Assembly (NCBI GenBank): GCA_015258485.1
Contig: JABZIF010000047.1
Location: 1 to 7,905 of the forward strand
From: Atopobiaceae bacterium
GTDB lineage: Bacteria; Actinomycetota; Coriobacteriia; Coriobacteriales; Atopobiaceae
Length of the DNA stretch: 7,905 nucleotides
Direction: 5' to 3'
A model generated the notes under the pieces. That model was not told the DNA's origin, made no database searches, and saw only the letters and a program-made list of their open reading frames with translations. A program made the translations under genes and the position numbers. Each line of letters starts with the position of its first letter. The first letter of the stretch is position 1. Below, in pieces: positions 1 to 6,325 of this stretch.

Positions 1-2
1 AG

Positions 3-542
3 GGTATTACCGACCTCATTACTGTTCCTGGTCTGATTAACCTCGACTTTGCAGATGTCTGTACCATCATGAAGGGTGCAGGTAGCGCAATGATGGGTAT
101 CGGTATTGCTGCTGGTGATAACCGCGCTGCTGATGCTGCAACTGAGGCAATTTCTAGCCGTCTGCTTGAGAGCTCTATTGAGGGCGCAACCCGCGTTCTT
201 CTTTCTATTGCCGGCAATAAAGACCTTGGTATTCAGGAGATTAATGAAGCAGCCGATCTTGTTGCTAAAAATGTTGATTCTGATGCAAATATCATCTTTG
301 GTACTGTTGTCGATGAATCTCTTGGTGATCAGGTTCGTGTAACTGTTATTGCTACTGGTTTTAGTGATTCAAATGTTCAGCAGCAGCTCCCAACTCTAAA
401 TACTCAGACTCGCTCTTCTCGTCCGGCTCCTTCACAGCCAAGTCGTTCTACGACGTCTCAGTCACAGCCAACTCGTACTTCAAACTCTTCTAATGATAAA
501 GAGTTTGATATTCCAGACTTCCTTAAGCGTAGTCGTATCTAA
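3..542 (+). CDS. ftsZ: Cell division protein FtsZ, C-terminal part (5' end outside window)
   Basis: This is the tubulin-like GTPase that polymerises into the cytoplasmic Z ring and recruits the divisome. Only the last 179 residues are present; roughly the N-terminal half, including the GTP-binding G-box, lies upstream of the window. The visible part opens in the T7 synergy loop (GLINLDFADV, about nt 30-59), whose aspartates complete the GTPase site of the neighbouring subunit. It continues through the conserved GSAMMGIG and the C-terminal beta domain (around VRVTVIATGF). Next comes a Ser/Thr/Pro/Gln-rich unstructured linker of about 45 residues, and the protein ends in the conserved terminal peptide DIPDFLKRSRI. 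That peptide is the usual docking site for membrane anchors such as SepF, which is encoded 1.65 kb downstream. The TAA stop lies 2 nt before the pgeF ATG, so the two genes are probably cotranscribed. The family assignment is secure. Confidence 0.97.
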   Translation, partial: GITDLITVPGLINLDFADVCTIMKGAGSAMMGIGIAAGDNRAADAATEAISSRLLESSIEGATRVLLSIAGNKDLGIQEINEAADLVAKNVDSDANIIFGTVVDESLGDQVRVTVIATGFSDSNVQQQLPTLNTQTRSSRPAPSQPSRSTTSQSQPTRTSNSSNDKEFDIPDFLKRSRI

Positions 543-544
543 AT

Positions 545-1369
545 ATGTGCGCACTGACTAGACAGTGTTTACAAGGCGTGACCCTGCTTATGGATCCAAA
601 GGTTCCATACGGGGTCACACTCGCATTTACCGAGCGTACTGGTGGGTTTTCTGAAGGAGTGTATACATCTTTAAATTTGGGAGATAGGTGTGGCGATGAC
701 GTTTCAACGGTCACGAGAAATCGGAAACTGGTATTAGAGGTACTTGGAGCTCAATCGTATTTCTCGCGCTTGATTAATCCTTTCCAGGTGCATGGTGATA
801 CAGTAATTTCACTTACTTCTGATACACCAGAGGCTCTACAAAATGCTCAGCAGCAAGCAAGGGCTGGCGCAGATGGCATTGTGTGTACAGTGGAAAATAC
901 ACCAGTATTGTTGGCATTTGCTGATTGTGTTCCTATTATTTTGGTGGCACCTGGTGGGTTTGCGGTAGTGCATTCTGGATGGAAAGGCACAATTGCTCGT
1001 ATTGGTGCTCGTGCAACACGTATCCTCTGTGATGCTACACATACACGGCCTTATGAGTTAAAAGCTTATATTGGTCCGCATATTGGTCCAGATGACTACG
1101 AGGTTTCTGAAGAGCTTATGCAACGTTTTGTTTTAGAATTTGGCAGCAATGTTGTGAATACTGCTATGGGTTCTCGGTATTTAGATCTTGGCTATGCGGT
1201 GAGAAGTGCGCTCGTAGAGGCTGGAATTAAAGAAGCCTCTATTGAAGAAGTTGCAGAATCAACTGCGTCTACTACTGAGCGATTTTTCTCGTATAGAGTC
1301 GAAGGTGGTCATTGCGGTAGACACGCCGCGGTAGCGTATATGAATCTTAGTAACAATATTCAAAAGTAA
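545..1369 (+). CDS. pgeF: PgeF/YfiH family purine nucleoside phosphorylase (laccase-domain protein)
   Basis: This 274-residue cytosolic protein belongs to the DUF152 / multicopper-oxidase-like laccase family (YlmD in Bacillus, YfiH in E. coli). Members act as zinc-dependent purine nucleoside phosphorylases with adenosine deaminase side activity, and some have been linked to cell wall quality control. The three metal/active-site residues are visible: His83 in QVHGD, Cys128 in FADCVPI and His143 in VVHSGWKGT. Other family signatures are RTGGFSEGVYTSLNLG (about 31-46), IGPHIGPDDYEV (about 176-187) and the terminal FFSYR...GR block (about 247-259). The cysteines often seen in the GPxxYEV and DxCT segments are Asp and Ser here, but those are not the zinc ligands. 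No clear Shine-Dalgarno precedes the ATG at 545, so initiation is probably coupled to ftsZ termination 2 nt upstream. An in-frame ATG at 590 is an alternative start and would still keep the RTGG block. Confidence 0.93.
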   Translation: MCALTRQCLQGVTLLMDPKVPYGVTLAFTERTGGFSEGVYTSLNLGDRCGDDVSTVTRNRKLVLEVLGAQSYFSRLINPFQVHGDTVISLTSDTPEALQNAQQQARAGADGIVCTVENTPVLLAFADCVPIILVAPGGFAVVHSGWKGTIARIGARATRILCDATHTRPYELKAYIGPHIGPDDYEVSEELMQRFVLEFGSNVVNTAMGSRYLDLGYAVRSALVEAGIKEASIEEVAESTASTTERFFSYRVEGGHCGRHAAVAYMNLSNNIQK

Positions 1370-1385
1370 CCTGACAATAACAGGT
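1369..1385 (+). repeat. Short inverted repeat between pgeF and yggS
   Basis: ACCTG at 1369-1373 pairs with CAGGT at 1381-1385 around a 7-nt loop, directly after the pgeF stop. The right arm contains the AGG that could serve as ribosome binding site for yggS at 1393. There is no T-run, so it is not an intrinsic terminator. A 5-bp stem is weak and could be chance. If it forms in the RNA it would slightly mask yggS initiation. Confidence 0.25.
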
Positions 1386-1392
1386 ATAAGAG

Positions 1393-2130
1393 ATGATGAG
1401 CATGACGTACGATTCAGTTGAATACCTCAAATTTCTAAAGACGAGAAAAGCGCATATTGAATCTCTCGTTGCTGAAGCCGCTCAGAAATCGGGAAGAGAC
1501 ACTTCTGAAGTAGAGATCGTGGCGGTTTCAAAAACTGTTCCCACTGAAGCAGTTCTTACTGCTCGTGAAGCAGGATATACCGTGTTTGGTGAGAATCGTC
1601 CTCAAGAACTTACCCATAAGCTAGAAGAGCTTTCAACAACTTCTAAGGCTGATGGCATAACGTTTGATATGATTGGCAACCTTCAAAAGAACAAGATTAA
1701 TCAAATAATCGGTAAGGTCCGCTATATTCACTCAATTTCATCGGAACATTTAGCTGAGGCAGTATCAAAGCGAGCTGAGGCAAAAGACATACGTGAATCT
1801 GTCTTACTTGAAGTTAATGTGTCATCTGAAGCATCTAAATCGGGTTTCTCGCCCGATGAAGTGCGTGAATCTATTGAGCGCATTTTAGAGTTTTCACATA
1901 TATCTGTTGTGGGTCTTATGACTATGGCGCCAAAAGATAATCCTGATCGGGCGAGAAGGACGTTTAGTGGATTGAGGGAGTTAAGAGATACTCTTTGCAA
2001 GCAAACTGGTTTACCTCTTGATATTTTATCTTGCGGCATGAGTGATGATTTTACCTATGCTATTGAAGAAGGATCTACCACTATTCGTTTAGGACGTATA
2101 CTGTTTGACCCTGCATATATTCTTCATTGA
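1393..2130 (+). CDS. yggS: YggS/PLPBP family pyridoxal 5'-phosphate-binding protein
   Basis: This 245-residue cytosolic protein is the YggS/YlmE/PROSC type (PLP homeostasis protein). It resembles the alanine racemase N-terminal TIM barrel, binds PLP and buffers vitamin B6 and amino/keto acid pools without a proven enzymatic reaction. The PLP-binding lysine is Lys47 in VAVSKTVP. Other family blocks are FGENRPQEL (about 65-73), IGNLQKNK (94-101), LLEVNVSSEASKSGF (about 138-152), GLMTMAP (174-180), and the phosphate-binding LSCGMSDDF (212-220) with STTIRLGRILF near the C-terminus. The usual His before IGxLQxNK is Asp92 here. Length matches the family at about 220-250. Three in-frame ATGs (1393, 1396, 1402) compete. 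AGG at 1382-1384 suits the first, and AAGAG at 1388-1392 suits the third (9 nt). The gene sits 23 nt after pgeF, in the place ylmE occupies in Bacillus, and is probably in the same operon. Confidence 0.94.
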   Translation: MMSMTYDSVEYLKFLKTRKAHIESLVAEAAQKSGRDTSEVEIVAVSKTVPTEAVLTAREAGYTVFGENRPQELTHKLEELSTTSKADGITFDMIGNLQKNKINQIIGKVRYIHSISSEHLAEAVSKRAEAKDIRESVLLEVNVSSEASKSGFSPDEVRESIERILEFSHISVVGLMTMAPKDNPDRARRTFSGLRELRDTLCKQTGLPLDILSCGMSDDFTYAIEEGSTTIRLGRILFDPAYILH

Positions 2131-2195
2131 GATCAAAAATAGCGATAAGTTTGATAGAGTAGTAATAGTTATTTGTGTTATAGAAAGGCACAACG

Positions 2196-2870
2196 ATGAG
2201 CATTCTAGATACGCTGAGAGCAAGACTGCATGGTAATCAGGATGACGAGTACTATGAAGATGAGTATTATGACGAAGATAATGAGGGAGTAGGGGATCCA
2301 CAACCTCGATCAAGTGATTCTCGCAGTCAGAGGGTTTCTTCAAGTAGACTTTTTGGTAATACTTCAAGGCCAGAGGCAGAGAGTGTTTCTGTATATACAC
2401 GCTCAGGAAAGCCTATTAGTACAAATCCTGCCGCATCATATGACCCGCAACAAGATATGCGTTCTCGTGCTTCTGCATATGCTTCTCGCCAGGAACCTTC
2501 AGGTTATACGCCTTCGTATGAGCATGCAGTGAGCCCAAATGTACCCACTCCTGGTGATATTGGACTTCGTCCTGTTGGACGTGTAAGTTCAGGTAAGCTT
2601 CCACCATATGTTCTTCGTCCCGTTTCATATGATGATGTTCAGGCTGTAGTTCGTCGTGTTAAAACCGGTCAGCCTGTAGTTTTGATTTTTAAAAATACCA
2701 ATATTGAGGTTGCAAAGCGTATCTTGGACTTTAGTTTTGGTTTTTCTTATGGTATTGACGGCTCAGTTGAAGAGGTCGCAGATCGTGTATTTGTTGTACT
2801 TCCTCAGGGAATTACGCTGTCTCAGTCAGATCTTGATAAGCTTACTAATGATGGAGATATTACCAGGTAA
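2196..2870 (+). CDS. sepF: Cell division protein SepF
   Basis: SepF is the cytoplasmic membrane-associated protein that bundles FtsZ filaments and tethers the Z ring. In Actinomycetota, which mostly lack FtsA, it is the main membrane anchor. The N-terminus (MSILDTLRARL, residues 1-11) fits the short amphipathic membrane-binding helix. A very acidic Asp/Glu/Tyr-rich segment follows (about 16-30), then a Ser/Arg/Pro-rich linker to about residue 135. The folded SepF domain spans about 137-210, with YVLRPVSYDDVQ, GQPVVLIF, RILDFSFGFSYGIDGS and ADRVFVVLP as recognisable blocks. At 224 residues it is longer than the Bacillus protein (about 150) because of the linker, as is common in actinobacteria. 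GAAAGG at 2183-2188 lies 7 nt before the ATG and supports the start. The gene begins 65 nt after yggS, and I see no convincing separate promoter in that gap. Confidence 0.95.
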   Translation: MSILDTLRARLHGNQDDEYYEDEYYDEDNEGVGDPQPRSSDSRSQRVSSSRLFGNTSRPEAESVSVYTRSGKPISTNPAASYDPQQDMRSRASAYASRQEPSGYTPSYEHAVSPNVPTPGDIGLRPVGRVSSGKLPPYVLRPVSYDDVQAVVRRVKTGQPVVLIFKNTNIEVAKRILDFSFGFSYGIDGSVEEVADRVFVVLPQGITLSQSDLDKLTNDGDITR

Positions 2871-2872
2871 CT

Positions 2873-2877
2873 GGAGG
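2873..2877 (+). promoter_or_regulatory. Ribosome binding site fixing the ylmG start
   Basis: GGAGG lies 2 nt after the sepF stop. It is 5 nt upstream of the GTG at 2883 but only 2 nt from the in-frame TTG at 2880, so GTG 2883 is the better start. Confidence 0.7.
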
Positions 2878-2882
2878 AATTG

Positions 2883-3161
2883 GTGCTTTCGTTATATCTA
2901 ATCAATTTCATTCGACTTGCATTTCAAGTCTATAGTTTCTTAATTGTTGTATGGTGTCTCACTTCTTGGGTTTCCATCTCTAATGAGTCATTTCAAAGAA
3001 TGCGAGATGCAGTAGGAACAATTGTTGAGCCATATTTAAGTGTATTTAGACGCATAATTCCTACGTGGAGTGGAATTGATTTCTCGCCAATAATTGCACT
3101 CTTTGTGCTTAATTTTATTGGACGTTTTGTGATATCCACATTGGGTCTTATACTTATATAG
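2883..3161 (+). CDS. ylmG: YggT family membrane protein YlmG
   Basis: This small integral membrane protein (92 residues from the GTG start) belongs to the YggT/YlmG family. The family sits next to sepF and divIVA in Gram-positive bacteria, and its homologues are implicated in nucleoid or septum organisation in cyanobacteria and plastids. The exact molecular role is unsettled. Two hydrophobic segments are visible (about residues 5-29 and 68-91). Between them lies the family hallmark EPYLSVFRRIIP (49-60) followed by GIDFSPIIALFVL (64-76). Length is typical for the family at about 85-100. It starts 12 nt after the sepF stop with a strong GGAGG, which implies cotranscription with sepF. A TTG at 2880 would add one residue. 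Confidence 0.93.
   Translation: MLSLYLINFIRLAFQVYSFLIVVWCLTSWVSISNESFQRMRDAVGTIVEPYLSVFRRIIPTWSGIDFSPIIALFVLNFIGRFVISTLGLILI
3127..3154 (+). promoter_or_regulatory. Possible divIVA promoter inside the end of ylmG
   Basis: TTGTGA (3127-3132, 4 of 6 matches to the -35 consensus) and TATACT (3149-3154, 5 of 6 to the -10) are separated by 16 nt. Transcription from here would give an approximately 75-nt leader before divIVA. The 77-nt gap between ylmG and divIVA is one of the longer ones in the cluster, which fits an extra promoter. AT-rich DNA yields such matches by chance, so this is tentative. Confidence 0.3.
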
Positions 3162-3217
3162 GACGATGTATAAGTCGTTAATGAATTGAGTAGTTTTGAT
3201 GTGTTGTACGTCTACTC
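3152..3217 (+). repeat. Two inverted repeats in the divIVA leader
   Basis: ACTTATA (3152-3158) pairs with TATAAGT (3169-3175) over a 10-nt loop. GAGTAG (3188-3193) pairs with CTACTC (3212-3217) over an 18-nt loop. Neither is followed by a T-run, so they are not intrinsic terminators. They could be RNA leader structure or an operator, or chance dyads in AT-rich DNA. Confidence 0.3.
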
Positions 3218-3238
3218 GCAGACTGAAAGGGAACAAAG

Positions 3239-3868
3239 ATGGCAATCACACCAGCAGACATTGAGCAGCAGACATTCTCTCCTGCTGACACTGGCTACAA
3301 CCCAGAGGAAGTTGATGCTTTTCTCGAGCAGCTTTCTTCTGAGGTTGACGCAATGCTTCAGAAAATCGCAGATCTTAAGGGTCGTCTGACCAGTACTGAG
3401 CAACAGCTTGCTGCTGCACAGGCACAGGTTGCAAGTCTTGAAGAGAACGCAAGTGTTCCTTCTGTTGAAGAAACTCACGCAGCATCTGTTGCGGCTTCCG
3501 AGCATCAGATTTCACAGGTTCTTATTGTTGCTCAGCAAAGTGCAGATAAACTTGTTGCAGATGCTCGTGCAAATGCAGAGCGCATTCGCAATGAAGCAGA
3601 TCAGAAAGCTCGTGAAGTAATTCGTCAGGCGCTTTCAGAAAAGCAGACCGAGCTCGATGAGATTGATCGTCTCAAACAATCTCGTGAAGACTTCCGTGCA
3701 GAGTATCGTAAACTTTTGCAGCATTTCCTTGATGATGCTGATTCCGTCTTCCCCGAGACCGTTCTTACCAATAATGCTCCTACAGGTTCTCAGAGAGCGG
3801 CTCATCCTGTTCAGGAAACACCCGCTTCCACTGCTCCATCAGCTGGAGATTTTAGCGATTTAGACTAA
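3239..3868 (+). CDS. divIVA: DivIVA family cell-pole/septum scaffold protein
   Basis: DivIVA-type proteins are cytoplasmic coiled-coil scaffolds that gather at negatively curved membrane (septa and poles) and organise division or polar growth. The N-terminal DivIVA domain is clear: MAITPADIEQQTF (1-13), then GYNPEEVDAFLEQL (19-32). Two long coiled-coil stretches follow (about 30-72 and 85-165; the second is rich in Ala, Arg, Glu and Gln, e.g. ADARANAERIRNEADQKARE). The tail from about 172 is Pro/Ala/Ser/Thr-rich, probably disordered, and ends in an acidic DFSDLD. At the positions equivalent to Phe17 and Arg18 of Bacillus DivIVA, which mediate membrane insertion, this protein has Asp17 and Thr18. 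GAAAGG at 3225-3230, 8 nt before the ATG, supports the start. It is the last gene of the cluster and is followed by a terminator. At 209 residues it is within the family's range. Confidence 0.92.
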   Translation: MAITPADIEQQTFSPADTGYNPEEVDAFLEQLSSEVDAMLQKIADLKGRLTSTEQQLAAAQAQVASLEENASVPSVEETHAASVAASEHQISQVLIVAQQSADKLVADARANAERIRNEADQKAREVIRQALSEKQTELDEIDRLKQSREDFRAEYRKLLQHFLDDADSVFPETVLTNNAPTGSQRAAHPVQETPASTAPSAGDFSDLD

Positions 3869-3892
3869 AGAGCATGTAATACGTAAGTTCTT

Positions 3893-3919
3893 AAACCCGG
3901 CACTTTGTGTCGGGTTTTT
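3893..3919 (+). terminator. Rho-independent terminator of the division cluster
   Basis: The left arm 3893-3903 (AAACCCGGCAC) pairs with 3907-3917 (GTGTCGGGTTT) through 11 base pairs, one of them G-U, closed by a TTT loop. Five T residues run from 3915 to 3919. It lies 25 nt after the divIVA stop. The minus-strand operon ends at 3940 facing it. In that direction only three T residues follow the stem, so bidirectional use is possible but weaker. Confidence 0.9.
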
Positions 3920-3939
3920 GTGTATGTTGGTTACTTATA

Positions 3940-4959
3940 TTATGAATGTGGGCCTAGAAATTTGTGGACATTCCTTTTGCTTTCATGTCCTTGATAACGC
4001 ACAGGGATTCCACGATTTCGTGCCGTATTGATATTTGCAGTGAGCTCAGGAAGTCCTTGCCAGATTCGTTTTGGCATCCAGTGAGTGCGTAGATCATAGC
4101 CTCTTTTATCTGGACTACGGCCTTCTAAACCCACTCCCTCATAGAAACATTTCCACATAGCTTGTATATAACATTCGTCAGTTGCAAGATTTGTTCTAGA
4201 GAGTATCTCTTTCATTGATGTATCATCCAATTGGATTGTGCTGAATGTTTTCATTTCTGGCGTATGAAAACTTACGACCTTGTGCGAAGGATCAACAATA
4301 AAGAATCGCTCTGTACTCATTCTTTTTACAAAGTAATTGCAGGTTAGAGGAATCACGTTAGCATTTGGTTGAAATACGGACATAAAAGAACCATCAGACA
4401 TACGAGAAAATCTTACAAATTGACGAGTGTGCTCACGCTCTGTTTCTACGTTTCTGGCCAATGAATTAAATTCAGCTACGGTTGAATTGGCAATATCCTC
4501 AATTGCATCTGCGCCATGTAAGAATGCTAGACGTATATAACGGTGCACTATTTCTGGCATATCAGGTGCATCTGAAGCGCAGGCAAGGACTATTCTTCTG
4601 GTAATTTCTTTTGTTCCAACTTTTCTTTCTAATCCTGTGAGTAGTCTTTTAGTAAGAGCAACAACAGGCTTATCTGCGCAATCTGGAGCGCACATAATGC
4701 TCTCATCTAAACATGGTTGGCAAATATCTTCTCGTATAAGTCTGATATGTGTGGGATGAACACGAGAAAGATAGGTGAGTCCTACGGTACCTACAACTCC
4801 TTCTAAACATGGATTACACGTAATAACAATCTTTTGAAGTTTAGAGAGCTTGGAAAGACGTGATATGAATAAGGATAGTTCTGTACTTTGGTTAGAAGAG
4901 GCGGAGTTGAGGGAACTCAATGCGACGTCTTGTCTTGTTATATGAGCTTGCTTGTGCAT
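3940..4959 (-). CDS. DUF4130 family putative DNA metabolism protein (partner of the radical SAM protein)
   Basis: I recognise this 339-residue protein as the DUF4130-type protein (TIGR03915-like, 'probable DNA metabolism protein') normally encoded beside, or with, the radical SAM protein of the next entry. In some bacteria it is fused to a uracil-DNA glycosylase-like domain, which is absent here. Visible family blocks are: an N-terminal segment ending in CLEGVVGTV (51-59), equivalent to the usual FEGLL; VHRYIRLAFLHG (138-149); FVRFSRMSDGSFMSVFQPNANVIPL (181-205); FFIVDPSHKVVSFH (219-232); and the C-terminal MWKCFYEGVGLEGR with WMPKRIW (268-300). Six cysteines are grouped near the N-terminus (C48, C51, C80, C83, C90, C94). 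The ATG overlaps the radical SAM gene by 68 nt and has a Shine-Dalgarno-like AAAGGGTGAT inside that gene. The first 40 residues look like a poorly conserved extension. Biochemical function is unknown. Confidence 0.82.
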   Translation of the reverse strand: MHKQAHITRQDVALSSLNSASSNQSTELSLFISRLSKLSKLQKIVITCNPCLEGVVGTVGLTYLSRVHPTHIRLIREDICQPCLDESIMCAPDCADKPVVALTKRLLTGLERKVGTKEITRRIVLACASDAPDMPEIVHRYIRLAFLHGADAIEDIANSTVAEFNSLARNVETEREHTRQFVRFSRMSDGSFMSVFQPNANVIPLTCNYFVKRMSTERFFIVDPSHKVVSFHTPEMKTFSTIQLDDTSMKEILSRTNLATDECYIQAMWKCFYEGVGLEGRSPDKRGYDLRTHWMPKRIWQGLPELTANINTARNRGIPVRYQGHESKRNVHKFLGPHS

Positions 4960-6301
4960 CTGCTATCACCCTTTGCCTAATGAGTTCTTTATCAAGTGGA
5001 GCTGAGATATCTCGTATTCCACAGCAGGTTAAAAAATGGTGAGCACGTTTAAGTTTGATTCCTAATCGCTTAAGATCATCAAAAGTAAGATGTGTCCGTC
5101 TTCTTGCGGCAATAATTCTTCGTGCCCCTGTGGGACCTATGCCAGGAATTCTAAGGAGTGCTTCCAGTGACGCATCCATAATTTCTACGGGAAATTGATT
5201 GAGATGCGCAAGTGCCCATCCAAGCTTCGGATCCACTTCTAAATCAAGCCAGGGAGCCTCTGGAGAGACAAGTTCATCAGGGGAGAATGCATAGTAGCGC
5301 ATAAGCCAATCAGCTTGATATAAGCGATGTTCTCTTCGAAGTGGAATAGGCGTTTCTAAATCAGGGAGTCTTGTATCTTCTATTATGGGAATATATGCGG
5401 AAAAGAAGACTCTTTTAAGGTCAAATTGTTGATAGAGTGCTTGTGACAAGTGCAGAATTTGATTATCAGACTCTGGAGATGCACCAATAATAATTTGTGT
5501 TGCTTGTCCAGCTGGCGAGAAGGATCTTTTACGAGAAGAAATTTTTGAAGAACGTGTAAGAGTATTTTTCATTCCGTTTGAACGTAGTGTAAGTCCTTCT
5601 TGTAAGAGTTGTTTTTGAGAGGGAACAACTATGTTTTGTTTTGTAAACGTGTGATTTATTAAATTTTTTGGACTGTTTTGTGCTCCGAGTAATTGCTGCT
5701 CTTCAGAAACATGAAGCTTATGAATAAAAGACATAGGTTTTGTGACTGAGCTAGCATTTTTATGTGGACATAATTTGGTAAGTGACGCTGAGCTTGGGAG
5801 TTCAAGATTTACTGAGAGTCTATCTGCTAAGTGACCAAGGGTTTCAATAAGAGCTGAATCTGTACCAGGAATGACTTTTGCATGAATATAGCCATTAAAT
5901 TGAAGATCTTTTCTTAGATGAGAGAGACATTCAATCATGAGTTCTGTAGTGTGATCGGGGGTACCTATGACTCCGGAAGAGAGAAATAGGCCTTCTATAT
6001 AGTTTCTTTTATAAAAATCTACTGTTAGTTCAGCAAGTTCACGAGGGGTAAAGGTAGCTTTTTTAGTTTGTGCAGAGGAACGGTTTACACAATAAGCACA
6101 GTTATAGCAGCAGGAATTAGAAAGTAAGACTTTAAGTAGAGTGATACAACGCCCATCAGGAGTAAATGAATGACAACAACCTGCAGTTGAAGCCATGCCA
6201 ATCTTGCCAGTTTGAGGATCTCTGTCTACACCAGATGAGGTACATGCGGCATTAAACTTAGCAGCTTCTGCAAGTATAGCGAGTTTGTCTAAGGTATCCA
6301 T
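4892..6301 (-). CDS. Putative DNA repair/modification radical SAM protein with C-terminal helix-hairpin-helix
   Basis: This 469-residue protein matches the radical SAM family annotated as putative DNA modification/repair (TIGR03916-like), whose genes pair with DUF4130 proteins. The 4Fe-4S cluster motif CX3CX2C is C64, C68 and C71 (SCCYNCAYC), so it should cleave S-adenosylmethionine to a 5'-deoxyadenosyl radical. It is preceded by SFTPDGRCITLLKVLLSN and followed by FYKRNYIEGLFLSSGV (about 96-111) and GYIHAKVIPG (137-146). After a divergent insertion (about 185-260) the family resumes with FSPAGQATQIIIGASPESD, then FFSAYIPI and REHRLYQADWLMRYY. A helix-hairpin-helix DNA-binding segment follows: LLRIPGIGPTGARRIIAARR (about 382-401) through LKRLGIKLKRAHHFLTCCG. 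It ends in PQLRLF. AGAAAG, 8 nt before the ATG, is a moderate ribosome binding site. Substrate and reaction are unknown. Confidence 0.9.
   Translation of the reverse strand: MDTLDKLAILAEAAKFNAACTSSGVDRDPQTGKIGMASTAGCCHSFTPDGRCITLLKVLLSNSCCYNCAYCVNRSSAQTKKATFTPRELAELTVDFYKRNYIEGLFLSSGVIGTPDHTTELMIECLSHLRKDLQFNGYIHAKVIPGTDSALIETLGHLADRLSVNLELPSSASLTKLCPHKNASSVTKPMSFIHKLHVSEEQQLLGAQNSPKNLINHTFTKQNIVVPSQKQLLQEGLTLRSNGMKNTLTRSSKISSRKRSFSPAGQATQIIIGASPESDNQILHLSQALYQQFDLKRVFFSAYIPIIEDTRLPDLETPIPLRREHRLYQADWLMRYYAFSPDELVSPEAPWLDLEVDPKLGWALAHLNQFPVEIMDASLEALLRIPGIGPTGARRIIAARRRTHLTFDDLKRLGIKLKRAHHFLTCCGIRDISAPLDKELIRQRVIADAQASSYNKTRRRIEFPQLRLF
4965..4974 (-). promoter_or_regulatory. Ribosome binding site inside the radical SAM gene for the DUF4130 gene
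   Basis: Read on the minus strand, AAAGGGTGAT resembles the anti-16S consensus AAAGGAGGTGAT with a deletion. Its GGG ends 9 nt before the ATG at 4959. It supports that start and hence a real 68-nt out-of-phase overlap of the two genes. Confidence 0.55.
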
Positions 6302-6325
6302 AAGAGGTACTTTCTGTTAAGAAAT

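Noticed and set aside
836..1042. Antisense open frames inside pgeF, yggS, sepF and divIVA (for example this minus-strand frame).
   Set aside because: They are fully covered by well-recognised genes, show no family similarity and have no ribosome binding sites. I treat them as frame shadows.
1839..1857. Hairpin ATCGGG/CCCGAT inside yggS, considered as a terminator or attenuator.
   Set aside because: It lies in the middle of an intact coding region with no following T-run.
2151..2183. TTGATA and TTATAG considered as a sepF promoter.
   Set aside because: The spacing is about 21 nt and the second element runs into the sepF ribosome binding site, leaving almost no leader. sepF is more simply read through from yggS.
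3016..3027. GAACAATTGTTG in ylmG considered as a LexA box.
   Set aside because: It has one mismatch in the core, lies in coding sequence far from a start, and about this many single-mismatch sites are expected by chance.
5516..5750. The divergent stretch of the radical SAM gene considered as a frameshift or a small mobile insertion.
   Set aside because: The frame is open throughout and the family sequence resumes in the same frame. I found no flanking direct repeats or terminal inverted repeats by eye.
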